DNA of 64,000 nucleotides from NCBI GenBank assembly GCA_040285825.1, contig JAUPSS010000009.1, positions 124,001 through 188,000 of the forward strand, written 5' to 3'. The notes beneath the pieces are model-generated. The model did not search any database. It was given only the letters and a program-made list of their open reading frames with translations, and was not told where the DNA came from. This document shows positions 29,999-40,013 of this stretch, one piece after another. Origin of the DNA: Eukaryota sp. TZLM1-RC (taxonomy: Eukaryota; Metamonada: BaSk clade). Position 1 is the stretch's first letter, and the number at the start of each line of letters is the position of its first letter. Position numbers and translations under genes: made by a program.

Positions 29999-31937
29999 GG
30001 GAAAACACCAAAATCCACATGATTAAATCAATTTCCATCAAAATCCACAACAACATTATTTCCATCTTTTTCATCAAAAACCACAAAAATGACTATTGCT
30101 CTTAATCTTAACAAACTTAAAGCTTCTGAACTTATATCCATCTCAGTGAACGATACTTTCGAATCTCGTGACAAAATGATAACAACTCTGTATCAATATG
30201 GTATTGAAATCAACAAAGAGTTCTTTCCTGCTCAAAATAACAACAAGGCCCGCTGGGAAATCAGGTGTGATGATGAGAAGTGTCCCTTTCGTTTTATTGC
30301 GACGTCCCCTCTTGATTGCGATGTTTGGATTGTTACGAAGTTCGTCAAGCACAACACACCTTGTCAAGCACAATCAAAAATCACGTTCCTGCGAAAATTG
30401 TTGCCCATATGTTGAAAGAGGATTTCAGACGTTGTGGATTAGTATCTCCAACTAGAATGCAAAGGATGTCTGACATGCCGATCAATCATAACGCATAAAC
30501 TAGAGTGGTAAAAGAAGCACAAATGTTGTTATATGGAGACACGGAGAAGTCCTTCAGCCTACTACCTCGTTACTTCGAACGTTTAAAACAGAAAATGCCA
30601 GGAACTGTGGCTTTTGTTGAAGCAGGTGAGAGGTGAGTTGTTGACGCAAATGGACAAACATTCCCGCTAGCGTTTGGAGTTGTTGATACTGAAAATACAG
30701 CAACTTGGTCGTGGTTTCTAGATCATCTTCGCAACACAATTCTTATCTCAGGTAGTTCAATCTTTTCTGAACGGCAAAAAGGTCTGATCAATGCAGTGAA
30801 GGCTGTACTTCCTGGATGTCCTCATGCATTCTGTGTAAAACATCTTGCTGATAATGCAACAGGTAAAGAATCAAAAAAAGCTAGGCCCTTTGTTTTCCGA
30901 CTAGCAAAAGTGAAAAATCTCAATGACTACAACGATATTCAAAAAGAAATGGCGATTGTCTCGCAGACGGCAGCGCAATATATCGAAAAGACGGCAGATT
31001 CTCAACACTGGGTCGAGTATATGTTTCCTGGAAACAGGTGGGCACATACCACAAGTAACGTCGTGGAATCACTCAATGCTGCTATCAACGAAGCCAGAGA
31101 ACAACCAATTGTTCAAATGTTTGATAGCATCAGAGCAATGCTTGGAAGATGGTTTGTATCAAGACGAAGAGAAGCAAGAGCAATGATTGAATTCCTTTGA
31201 GTTCCAAGAGCTGTTAAGATTCTTGAGGAGAGTTTGATGTTGTTGCGTGAGTTAAGATCTATTGAAGTTGATGATGATGAGCTTGAGGTCATAGACAGGG
31301 GTAGAGTGTTCAACGTTGATATTGGGGAAAAGAGTTGTAGTTGCTGTGATGGGAAAGAAGGAATTCCATGTGCTCACTTGCTGATGTCATTGACAAGGAA
31401 CGGTTCAAGAGCAATTGAATACTGTGCACCACAGCACTTTTCTTTAAGGTAATTACTTGCCTACGAGGGGAGAATATTATCTGTTGATCATGTTGCGTTG
31501 GAGAGTAACGTTGAATCTGATAAAAGTGCATTGGAAGTAAATGTTAGCGGACCTCCAATTGCCAAGCCGAGAGTGGGCAGACCAAAGAAAGTTCGTATGA
31601 GGAATGCAAGTGAGGAAAAAGCAGGAAGTAAGCCGAGAAGATCTCAAACTTCATTAGAGCCAGCTCAGATACGCATTTATAAGTGTGGTTTATGTGGAGA
31701 AGTAAACCATAACAAAAGAGGTTGTCCGAATCAATAGTTTATTGTATCATAAGAAGCAGTTGAATAGAGATGTTCAATAAAGACGATTTTGATCAACCAA
31801 CTTGAAAAGACTTGGGTCACGTCATAAGTGGATTTTCATTACAGGTTCTGGATGATGTGGATTGTGAAAATTACTTAAAGAAATGTTTGTGGATTTTGAT
31901 TAAAAATTGTGGTACGTGTGTATTTTGGTGTTGTCCC
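29999..31937 (+). mobile_element. Mutator-like DNA transposon (MULE)
   Basis: 1.94 kb element bounded by imperfect terminal inverted repeats. The left end starts GGGAAAACACCAAAATCCAC; the right end on the minus strand starts GGGACAACACCAAAATACAC. Similarity continues for about 50 bp (AATCAAAATCCACAA-type blocks on both sides). The perfect 9 bp duplication TTTATCAAA flanks it. It contains a single decayed transposase gene. Confidence 0.9.
30089..31737 (+). pseudogene. MULE transposase, decayed
   Basis: Domain order follows MuDR transposases. A MuDR-type zinc-binding DNA-binding domain (FESRDKMITTLYQYG, RCDDEKCPFRF, WIVTKFVKHNTPC) is followed by LPRYFERLKQKMPGTVAFVE. The DDE core is VDANGQTFPLAFGVVDTENT, SERQKGLINAV (a Glu where Asp is usual) and SNVVESLNAAI. 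A SWIM zinc finger (CSCCDGKEGIPCAH) and a C-terminal CCHC knuckle (CGLCGEVNHNKRGC) complete it. Frame changes near 30400 and in-frame stops at about 30635, 31198 and 31450 inactivate it. Confidence 0.9.
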
Positions 31938-31946
31938 TTTATCAAA
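31938..31946. repeat. Target-site duplication of MULE, right
   Basis: TTTATCAAA, identical to 29990-29998. Confidence 0.85.
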
Positions 31947-32454
31947 AAACTGATAAAAGTTAATCAGAAGCTCTTTGGTTTCATTTACTTTCGTGAAATA
32001 TGCTTCGCCTTTTCTATCCAAACTGTAGCAGCATGAAGATCAACTGAATAAAGGTGAGAGAGAGTGCGTTTCCATGACCACATGGCACTTATCTTCAAGA
32101 AAGGATAAAATAATCAGTCATGACAGAAAATTTGTCACCGCAGTTTCCATATTGATTGTAAATTATTCAGTTCAGATCGAGGTTTCCAATGTATTTTGAC
32201 CCCTGCCAGTTTAGAAAGTTTCTGTCATATTTGGCCGGCGGTTCAAAAGATGCTGGTGCATTCTCGATACCGTTGTAAAATTGACTCATCCGGCTGAACA
32301 TTTTGAAATACACAATTGACGTAATTTTCGGGTCTAGGACAATTGTGACACTGGGCACAACTCTTGAAAATACTGTATTTTCAAACAACAGGACGGTCAG
32401 CCCAAAACTGGCAAACAGCTTCCCTCAATTGGATAGTTCGACAGTCAAGATGAC
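31947..32454. other. Intergenic region
   Basis: About 500 bp with no recognised feature. A minus-strand frame 32388-32167 (73 codons) shows nothing familiar. Confidence 0.4.
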
Positions 32455-33420
32455 TTGAATGGCACCATAATCTACCGCCGTCGGCTGACGTGGTTTGATA
32501 CAGTGGGCCTGAACAAGATGTTGCAGCGCTTGAAAAACCGGAGGATGGTCTTGGATTGGCCTCTTTTGTTTGGGTTCTCTTTCAAAAACAAAGTCGCAAC
32601 AGAGGCTCCAGAACTGGCTTTGAATAAGTCGCGCAAAGTGTTCTGGGTATTGGAGCCAATACAAGCAGAAACTTGGAACCGGCGTTCCATAGCGTTCTCG
32701 TGCCTCTGAACCAAAAAACTGGTTGACAGACACTCCAACAGTTGTGGTTTGTAGAGCGTCGTTCATGAGAGTCAACACAGATGGGAAACAGCTGGAAAAG
32801 ATCAAACAATGGTTTCCTTAAATTGAAAATTTGGGAAGACATTGAGGACTATGAAATCAACAAGCTCAATGACCCCGTTGATGACCCGACTCACCCCTAT
32901 GTACTCCGACACAGGAAGAAATCAGGAATCCTGACTTCCGTCCGAGAACTATACTAGACCAACTGCTGATGAATGGAGATCGCCGAGCCCTGAGCCGCAA
33001 CAAGTTTGATTTTTTTTATAAGAAGGCAAAAAAGGATAATGGGATTAATTGAAAAAATTAAACTAATGGCTAATGGAAGAGAAACCATAATTTAATTTGG
33101 TAGTGGAGGTGATGGGCCATCAAGACAAGCTGTGAAAACCCCAAGGAAGCGCTTTTTGAAGGAAATTCAGAAACATTTTACATATGTGAAGCCTAATGGA
33201 GATGAATTCTACACATCTGCCAAAACGAATTGCTGTAAGGTATTCAATCAAAAGTTGTATCACGATGATGGGAGGGTGAACAATGATAAGTTTGTATGCC
33301 CTCAATGTAGGACACTCTAGTCGAGGGACATCTCGGCTTCCAGAAACCAACTGGAGATTGCCATAAATGAGCACTACCACAATGAAAGACCTGAGGCCTT
33401 CCGGAGACCCCGTAGATAAG
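32455..33420 (+). pseudogene. Fanzor family A, decayed second locus
   Basis: Plus-strand pieces appear in Fanzor order. KVFWVLEPIQAETWNRRS stands at the RuvC-I position (Glu instead of Asp). FFIRRQKR leads to a FGSGGDGPSRQAVKTPRKRF block like FGNGGGCPSCQNVKTPRKAF at 13.9 kb. Then come DEFYTSAKTNCC, CPQC, and after a TAG, SRDISASRNQLEIA (RuvC-III). Several stops and frame changes occur. The copy is relatively GC-rich in its first half, unlike its neighbours. Confidence 0.7.
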
Positions 33421-33622
33421 TGCTTTTCCATGTATTGCGTACCTGTACGCGTATTGTGATGTTGCTGCTTTAACTATCATTTGATCGTGATATCATATAG
33501 TGATAGATCTAAAGTATGCTTAACGTCTATCAAGATTGCATGAATTGGTCAAAAGCCGGAAGTGCGTTTTGATAGAAATTCACAGTACTAATTTTCCTTT
33601 ATACCCTTAGTATTTTTCTTAC
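33421..33622. promoter_or_regulatory. Upstream region of CUE gene with GAAATTCACAG motif
   Basis: Bases 33575-33585 read GAAATTCACAG followed by TACT, 38 bp before the ATG. This matches the right half of the palindrome upstream of the p24 and coiled-coil genes (GAAATTCACAGTAGTACT at the latter). Confidence 0.35.
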
Positions 33623-34201
33623 ATGGCATCTTTACAAGCTTTGAAAGAGATCTTTCCAACTGTGGAAGATGATGTAATTATATCTGTTCTTGAGCAATGT
33701 AGCAATAACACCGACCTTGCAGTGGTGGCTCTTCTTCAACTTACTGACGACACTTTCTCTGATAATGTGTTCCCTACTCGGTCGGACGAGCAACTTCAAG
33801 TTCAAAGGGACGAAGCTTATGCTGCAGCTCTCCAACGGCAAATACTACATGAAAGCATGGGCTATAACGGAGGTTACACAAACCCGGCTGTTACAGACGA
33901 GCTCCGTAATCGTCTTCCAGGAACTGGAATAGGGCAAAAACTGGGTGTTGCTGCTAAGTCCACAGTTCGAGGTTTCAAGAAGCTAGCTGGTAAACTTCGC
34001 CCTACAGGATCTTACGAAAGGGTTGGGGATGATCAGGATGACGTTGCTGATGATGGAATTGCACTTTCTAATACTAACCAACCCAACTCTGAAATGTCCG
34101 AACTTCCATCTGTCCCCTCTCTACGTAGACGACATGCAGAGAGGGAGGAAGACGATCTTTTGGACGTGGAGCTACCATCTTTTTCTTCTAAGAATAGGTA
34201 A
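33623..34201 (+). CDS. CUE-domain (ubiquitin-binding) protein
   Basis: 192 residues. The N-terminal CUE domain, residues about 3-45, reads LQALKEIFPTVEDDVIISVL, then NTDLAVVALLQL, with the FP and final LL pair that contact ubiquitin. The remainder is charged and poorly structured, with a basic helix (KKLAGKLRPTG) and an acidic end. The domain placement at the extreme N-terminus resembles small adaptors such as Tollip-like or CUEDC proteins, but no C2 or membrane segment is present. The role is ubiquitin recognition by family; partners are unknown. Confidence 0.8.
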   Translation: MASLQALKEIFPTVEDDVIISVLEQCSNNTDLAVVALLQLTDDTFSDNVFPTRSDEQLQVQRDEAYAAALQRQILHESMGYNGGYTNPAVTDELRNRLPGTGIGQKLGVAAKSTVRGFKKLAGKLRPTGSYERVGDDQDDVADDGIALSNTNQPNSEMSELPSVPSLRRRHAEREEDDLLDVELPSFSSKNR

Positions 34202-34699
34202 CACGCTCAGTCATTTTGTAAATACTTTCACTGATCTTTTATCAAGGATTCTTTAATAAAACATGCTTTATTACATACTTTTATTGTCTACATTTGTGCT
34301 TTATCTACATTTTGCGTTTATAATTAATAAATTTTGATTGTGCTTTGTACTTTCACAAAATAATTTAGATGTTACTTGCTATGAAGAGGACAAAGTTTTC
34401 TACTTTTGTTTTACTCAAGCAGTGGTTGAATTGAATTTTTCTCTAAAGTTGAAACCGAAATTGGTTTGTGCATCAGAAATCACTAATATCTGACGCTTTT
34501 TTTATCAACAAAGCATCAAGAACATGATGCAGAACCTGATCAAAGTTCAGCAACTCAATTATTAGTTAGGAGTGGTATTGAACTCCACTTTTCCAAATGT
34601 TGAATAGTGAAAAACTATTAAGGAACTGTGGGCTAACGTTCTCAATTGAAGTAATACAAACTTCTGATGCACTACAAATTAAAAACATAATTTAAGGAA
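34202..34699. other. Intergenic region
   Basis: About 500 bp AT-rich, nothing recognised. Confidence 0.5.
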
Positions 34700-35349
34700 A
34701 ACTGTTTCACTTGTATATATGATCTTTTCTATTCATTTTATGGAAATTCATCAACATTTGTCTATGAAAACTTTGACCTGCTTTCTTCTTCAGGTGTTAA
34801 ACAGGGTGATCCTCTTGGTCCTTTTTCTTCTGCTTGGCAATTCATCCTTTGATTTGCGAACTAAAAGAAAAATTCCCAGAAATAGATATTGTAGCATATA
34901 TGGATGACATCTCTGTCATTGCTGCTATTTCAGTTGTCAAAAAATAGCAACTTTTATTCAACAGCGTTATGAAGACATTGGTCTCTCATTAAGTATCCCC
35001 AAATGCCTGATTATTGGCCATGAACCAATTGATTTTTTCATTAATGATGTCAATGTCCCGTTCATCAATTATGATCAGTCTGGTTTTCGTTTTTTTGGGT
35101 TGTTATCTCGGAAATATTGATGATATCAAAAGCCAACTTTCGTTTCTATTGACTCAATTTGGAAATGAATTAGAATCAAAGAAAATTTAAATGTTTAAAA
35201 ACATTTGAAATTCTTTTTCTAAAATTTGGTTATTCTGGAAAGTTTACTCATATTTTGAGATCAACATCACCATCAATTTCTTTGGAATTTTGTCGTAATT
35301 TTAATGAACAAAGGACGAATTTTTTGGCAAAACTATTAGAAATTGATGC

Positions 35350-35360
35350 ATCTCAATTAC
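35350..35360. repeat. Target-site duplication, left (ATCTCAATTAC)
   Basis: 11 bp repeated exactly at 36654-36664, flanking the nested R2 insertion. Confidence 0.9.
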
Positions 35361-36653
35361 TTTTTTTTTAAAAAACTGGAATATTTATTGAGATAAAAAT
35401 AACCATCTAGAATTCAATATCCTCCAAACAAGCGTCACTATTACTGAACCTACTCACAGCATTACGTTCATATTCTACACCGATAGCTAAAAGTGCCTTT
35501 GAAATCATTGTAGGGATAGACTTGAAAATGCAAAAAACAATTCTATTTAACCAGAAAGTGGAGTTCATTGTTTTACCAGACCTATTCAGTAACACTTTTT
35601 TAAAATTTTCCAAAAAGTGCAACCCTGAAGGTCCAATATTGCCAAAAAGAGAAATTGCAAACGGCACAAACTGATATTTCACATGTTCCACTCTACCTAA
35701 CTGTGCCAAAGGTTCTTCATATTTTTTTATCTTCTTTTTTTCGGCGTTAGATAACGGCGAATCAGCGGAATACACTAAACGAGCAGCAGAATTTTTGCAA
35801 ACATCAACTGAGACAACATCTACAACATTGAGAACACCATCGATCCCTGGAGCTACTAAATCTGCCCTGCTTTTTACCAAAGGAATCATCAGTTTGATCT
35901 GAAGACAGCTTACGTACTAGTGGCTCAATAAATGCCTCTATATTGAAACTTTTGCACATGGCATATAATTGATCACGAACTGAGTCATGAACAATTGAGC
36001 GATAAGTTATAAAATACTTACAGTTTAAAATATGGGAAAGCGTAACAACACTCTTGCAGCGATAAATTAAATCATTTGGTAATGAACAAGGCCATAGAAA
36101 ACATCTCATTCTCATTGCAGTGGTCCATTGGTGATCATTAAGTAGAAGGCCATAAATGTTGGGAATTTGGGAGATTAGGCAACTTGAACAACTGTCTTCA
36201 AGATCAATCAAAAAGTTTGCAAAAACGGGATTTTTTTCCTTAGCCAAGCTAAGACGTACAATATAATCCAAGTTTTCTAAAACTTTCAAGATTTTTTTCT
36301 GCAATTTTGCAAAAGTCAGTGGTAAGGAGAGCAAGCTTCTTGAAGGAAGTTCCACAATATCAGAGGGGAAACATTGAGCCCAAATATTGGGTGAAAGAGT
36401 TTCAATTTCCTGTTGCAAAGAAATAAGATAAGAGCTGCCACAATTTTCAATGAGATGAATTTTTTCAGGAAAACGATTCAAAAATTCATAAATAAAATTC
36501 TTTCCACCTCCAATAAAGGCAGCTTTACAAAGGTAGCTTGATTTATGAAAATCAACACCACCAAAATTTGTACCACAAAATATGTGGCTTCGTAAGTGAG
36601 ATGCATCAATTTCCAATAATTTTGCTAAAAAATTGGTTCTTTGTTCATTAAAA
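35361..36653 (-). mobile_element. Younger R2-family element nested in the older copy, opposite strand
   Basis: 1,293 bp. On the minus strand it runs from TTTTTAATGAACAAAG (5' truncation inside the region after the RT) to a 3' UTR ending AATAAATATTCCAG and an A/T run. It encodes LAKLLEIDASHLRSHIFCG through the knuckle CKSVVTLSHILNC and the RLE RADLVAPGIDG...EDIEF. One frameshift at the TTTTTA run near 35873 splits it into two frames (36718-35804 and 35889-35407). Elsewhere it is almost identical to the copy at 22172-23186. Both ends abut the ATCTCAATTAC duplication. Confidence 0.9.
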
Positions 36654-36664
36654 ATCTCAATTAC
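36654..36664. repeat. Target-site duplication, right (ATCTCAATTAC)
   Basis: Exact copy of 35350-35360. Confidence 0.9.
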
Positions 36665-37319
36665 GAAACCACATTTTTTGTGGTACAGAATTTGGTGGTG
36701 TTGATTTTCATGAATCAAGCTACCTTTGTAAAGCTGTGTTTATTGGAGGTGGAAAAAATTTTATCTTTGAATTTGTGAATCGCTTTCCAGAAAAAATTGA
36801 TTTCATTGAAAACTGTGGCAGCTCTTATCTTACTTCATTACAACAGGAAATTGAACCAAATATTTGGTCTAAATGTTTTCCCTCTAATATTGTGGAACTT
36901 CCTTCAACAAGTTTGCTCTCCTTACCACTGACTTTTGCAAATTTACAGAAAAAATCTTGAAAGTTTGAGAAAACTTGGATTATCTTGTACGTCTTAGCTT
37001 GGTTAAAGAAGAAAACCCGTTTTTGCAAACTTTTTGATTGATCCTGAAGTCAGTTGCTCAAGTTGCCTAATCTCCCAAATTCCCAAAACTTATGGCCTTT
37101 TACTTAATGATCACCAATGGACCACAACAATGAGAATGTTATGTTGCTTATGGCCATGTTCGTTACCTAATGATTTAATTTGTCGCTGCAAGAGTATGGC
37201 TACGCTTGCCCATATTTTAAACTGCAAATATAGTAGAGAAGCAACGACCGTATCCTTGCCATTGTAATACAATAATAGTGGAGGTGGAGTCTCTACTCGT
37301 AACCTTGTATGTAGTCGAC

Positions 37320-37922
37320 TTATTTTTGTGTTTGGCTCCATAAGTCCCCTTCCAGAGTTTGAAACCCAGCGTTTCTTCCTCTCTTTGGGGTTTGCTTCCA
37401 TAGAGGAGGGAGCTGCTCAAACAAACAGTATTCTGAAGGTTCGAGGTGAGCCTCCGAATCCTGCATGATTGGTCGGCGAAGTTCCTTATTTTCATCATCC
37501 AATTCCTCTAATACGGATTGTAGTTCTTTATAATCTCGTGAAACTGACGAAGATACAGGACTTGTGGTAACATTTGCATTTTTAGGTGAGGAGAAGGATG
37601 GTCCCGTTTCTGAAACCTTTTTAGGCATTGTTTTGGGCTTGAAAGAGGCGGGAGGTGGTTCCGAGCCTGGTTCCGTTGGTTTATCCTGAGGAGGGGCGGA
37701 GGGTGGTCTCGAGCTTGTGTCCTCATCTACTCTCGTTTGTACTAATCCTTTTGCTGATGTGGAGGTGGGTAAAACTGGAACCTCGAAGGCATCTCTATCA
37801 TACTCCTGCATGTTAGTTGTAAAAGTGTCAGAGCTTTGGCTGAGAGGGCCTGACATAATGATATCCGCTGAAGATATATTCTGGTGAAAAAAACTGTTTG
37901 TTGTATAAGGTATATTTGTCAA
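37320..37922 (-). pseudogene. Gag-like 5' fragment of a second LTR retrotransposon
   Basis: The minus-strand ORF starts 20 bp after an LTR-like sequence. The product (about 200 residues) is Pro/Ser/Thr-rich (SSRPPSAPPQDKPTEPGSEP) and then helical (LQSVLEELDDENKELRR), similar in style to the N-terminal part of the gag of the 50.8 kb element. The coding region breaks off near 37233, where an R2 fragment starts, so zinc knuckle and pol are absent. Confidence 0.5.
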
Positions 37923-37942
37923 CCTATGTGGCCAATAATTAT

Positions 37943-38038
37943 TGTTGCCGAAGGTTGGAATGAAGGGTTAGATAAAGGGAATGGGATAAAATTGATTTAT
38001 TTTCATTTTCATACTATAAAAACCTGAGGGCGCCAACA
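37943..38038 (-). repeat. Short LTR (about 96 bp) of the second LTR element
   Basis: On the minus strand it begins TGTTGGCGCCCTC and ends TTCGGCAACA, with TG...CA ends. It is followed immediately by ATAATTATTG, exactly the sequence that follows the 121 bp LTR at 50937. The last CGGCAACA is also shared. No second LTR is seen nearby. Confidence 0.6.
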
Positions 38039-38234
38039 TCGGTTGTGTTCAGGATAACGAAATTTGGTGTGCAATTTTTTTCAAAACTTAACCAATTTAG
38101 TGACCAACGATGCTGAACCCAGTTGCTCTAATTAAGCCTGAACCTGTTTCGTGGTTTTGGGGAAATGCATAATCATAATTTCGATGCTATGTATTACCAA
38201 TTTATGGGTAAACTAACTCAACCTAAACCTACCT

Positions 38235-38674
38235 TATATTGGTTAGAATTGATTCAAAAAATAGTGAAAATTTTGGGAATTTTTTTGAAAAATTCCCAAT
38301 ATAAAAATTCCCACTTATTTTTAAACAGTGTTTACACGTGTGCACTTTTTGGTAACACGTGTACAAATTTGAAAGACAAACATTTATAAGCAAAAGTTAA
38401 ATCAAACTACAATCATTCATACTCTGTCTCAATATCAGACAAATCTGATCTGATTTCAATGATATCACCTGCTTCATATTCTAGACAAATGGAGATGTTT
38501 TTAACGACCTTTTCCCATCCTGAACATGTCTAACATTTCAATATAGAGCAATAGTTGATACATTTAGTGTTTCTATAAAATTTTGTTATCTGGAACTTTT
38601 TAAAAAGTTCCCAATATCTTATTTCCCACTTATAAAAATTCCCACTATTTTTTGAACCAATTCTAACCAATATA
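38235..38674. mobile_element. MITE-like element with 32-bp terminal inverted repeats
   Basis: The left end TATATTGGTTAGAATTGATT (continuing TCAAAAAATAGTG) is mirrored at the right end (CACTATTTTTTGA...CCAATTCTAACCAATATA) with one mismatch over 32 bp. Just inside each end lies a small hairpin (GGGAATTTTTTTGAAAAATTCCC and GGAACTTTTTAAAAAGTTCC). The 440 bp interior has no ORF. A TA dinucleotide may be the duplicated target, as for Tc1/mariner-type elements. Confidence 0.75.
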
Positions 38675-39326
38675 CGGTATACTGCGTCTTTAAAACTAAT
38701 TAAGACAAAAGAATGGAAAAATGAGGTGAAATGCACATTTAATTCAGGACATGTTTTTGACATTCAGGATTCCAATTGACACTGAAAGATATTGAAATCA
38801 ATAGAACAAACTGAAAACTGTTATGGCGGAGACATTGTCCAAGCAGCATTGGTTTGGAAAACAATAAATACTTGTATTCTGTATTCTATGATGATCTTTT
38901 TAACATCTTTGGGGTCTATGTAGTCAAAAGCTTTATACTACTTCCCTGACGAAGACAAATGATGAGTTATTTGTGCTGAGCAACAGAAGAATAAGAACAT
39001 TATAGTTGAAAATGCTGATCTGATCATGAGAAGACAGCGTTTGGCAAATTGATTTTGAGAATGGATTATTATTAGATGTAAGTTCCTCGTTGGAATGAAT
39101 TAAAATGTTAAAAAATGGGATCTAAAAAAAGATGATGTCAAACTAATCCCATGCCAGGGACTGCTACACTGTCAAAACAGTGAATGTGGCGTCTATTGGG
39201 ATAGGGTTGTTAACAGTGCTCTAAACATGTACAGGATTACGTACTCTACGATAAGTGAAATTCACAGCAGTTGGGAAGAAGTCTAAATTGTCAATCTTCG
39301 GTCACAACTCTATTCACAACCCTACA
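38675..39326. promoter_or_regulatory. Upstream region of p24 gene with repeat and palindrome
   Basis: Contains the dispersed repeat 39174-39247 (similar to 2337-2410) and the palindrome GTGAAATTCAC at 39255-39265, 60 bp before the p24 ATG. Nothing else was recognised in 38675-39170. Confidence 0.4.
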
Positions 39327-39956
39327 ATGTTTAAACTTGTACCACTCCTTCTCATATTACCCCTTCTTTGCTTTTCCATACAATTTGAACTCACTGGCTT
39401 TGATGAAAAACAATTCACTGATGATTTCCCCGCAGACACTTACATCGTTGGGTCGATCGGAGCTCCACTAGAGTTTGACCGTGAAGTACCTATAACACAG
39501 GTGGATTTTAGAATCGAAGACCCTCGCGGTATGGTGGTATATGAAAAAGTTGATGTGAAGGGAGTCTCAAAGTGGGCCTTTACTACCTCCCTTCCTGGAG
39601 AGTTCAGATTCATTGTTTCATGCCGTATCACTGTCAATAGTATGCATCTTGGTCCGAGAACGATTATATTTGATTACAAACTGGGTCAAACTGCGGAATC
39701 TCTCTCTGAATTGGCAAAGTCAGAACAACTAAAACCAGTAGAGTTGGAAATGCGTAGAGTTCAAGAGTACCTTCGCACTGTACATACAACTCAACTTTAC
39801 CTACGTGATTTAGGACAGGAAACATCTGTTGCTAATGAAAGCACTAATGCTCGAATTCCTTACTTTACATTGCTGATTATCACTATTATTATTGCTACAT
39901 CTGTTGTTCAAGCTTTTATTCTAAAAAAGGATTTAAAGCGACTTAAAATTGCATAA
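39327..39956 (+). CDS. p24/TMED cargo receptor (GOLD domain)
   Basis: 209 residues in the standard p24 layout: signal peptide (MFKLVPLLLILPLLCFSIQ), GOLD domain (about residues 20-115, with FRIEDPRGMVVYEK and SLPGEFRFIVSC), a membrane-proximal coiled coil (LKPVELEMRRVQEYLRTVH), a transmembrane helix (YFTLLIITIIIATSVVQAFI) and a short lysine-containing tail (LKKDLKRLKIA). p24 proteins cycle between ER and Golgi in COPI/COPII vesicles and select cargo such as GPI-anchored proteins. The start at 39327 is chosen because it begins directly with the signal peptide. The frame extends upstream to 39255 without one. The tail lacks a strict KKxx end. Confidence 0.9.
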   Translation: MFKLVPLLLILPLLCFSIQFELTGFDEKQFTDDFPADTYIVGSIGAPLEFDREVPITQVDFRIEDPRGMVVYEKVDVKGVSKWAFTTSLPGEFRFIVSCRITVNSMHLGPRTIIFDYKLGQTAESLSELAKSEQLKPVELEMRRVQEYLRTVHTTQLYLRDLGQETSVANESTNARIPYFTLLIITIIIATSVVQAFILKKDLKRLKIA

Positions 39957-40013
39957 ATAAACTGTACCTGATAATAACTACCTTGTTAAACTCAACAATA
40001 ACTTTGCAACACA

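Larger units (their letters stand above)
34700..37232 (+). mobile_element. Older R2-family non-LTR element, split by a nested insertion
   Basis: Left part 34700-35360 encodes reverse transcriptase: GNSSTFVYENFD, SGVKQGDPLGPF, a frameshift in the T run near 34833, then AYMDDISVI, GLSLSIPKCLIIG and LAKLLEIDASQL. Right part 36665-37232 continues exactly where it left off: HIFCGTEFGGVDFHESSYLC, FIGGGKNFIFEF, then the knuckle CKSMATLAHILNCKY, where it ends. Joining 35360 to 36665 restores SQLRNHIFCG in frame. Stops and frame changes show it is dead, and the RLE end is lost at 37232. Confidence 0.85.
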
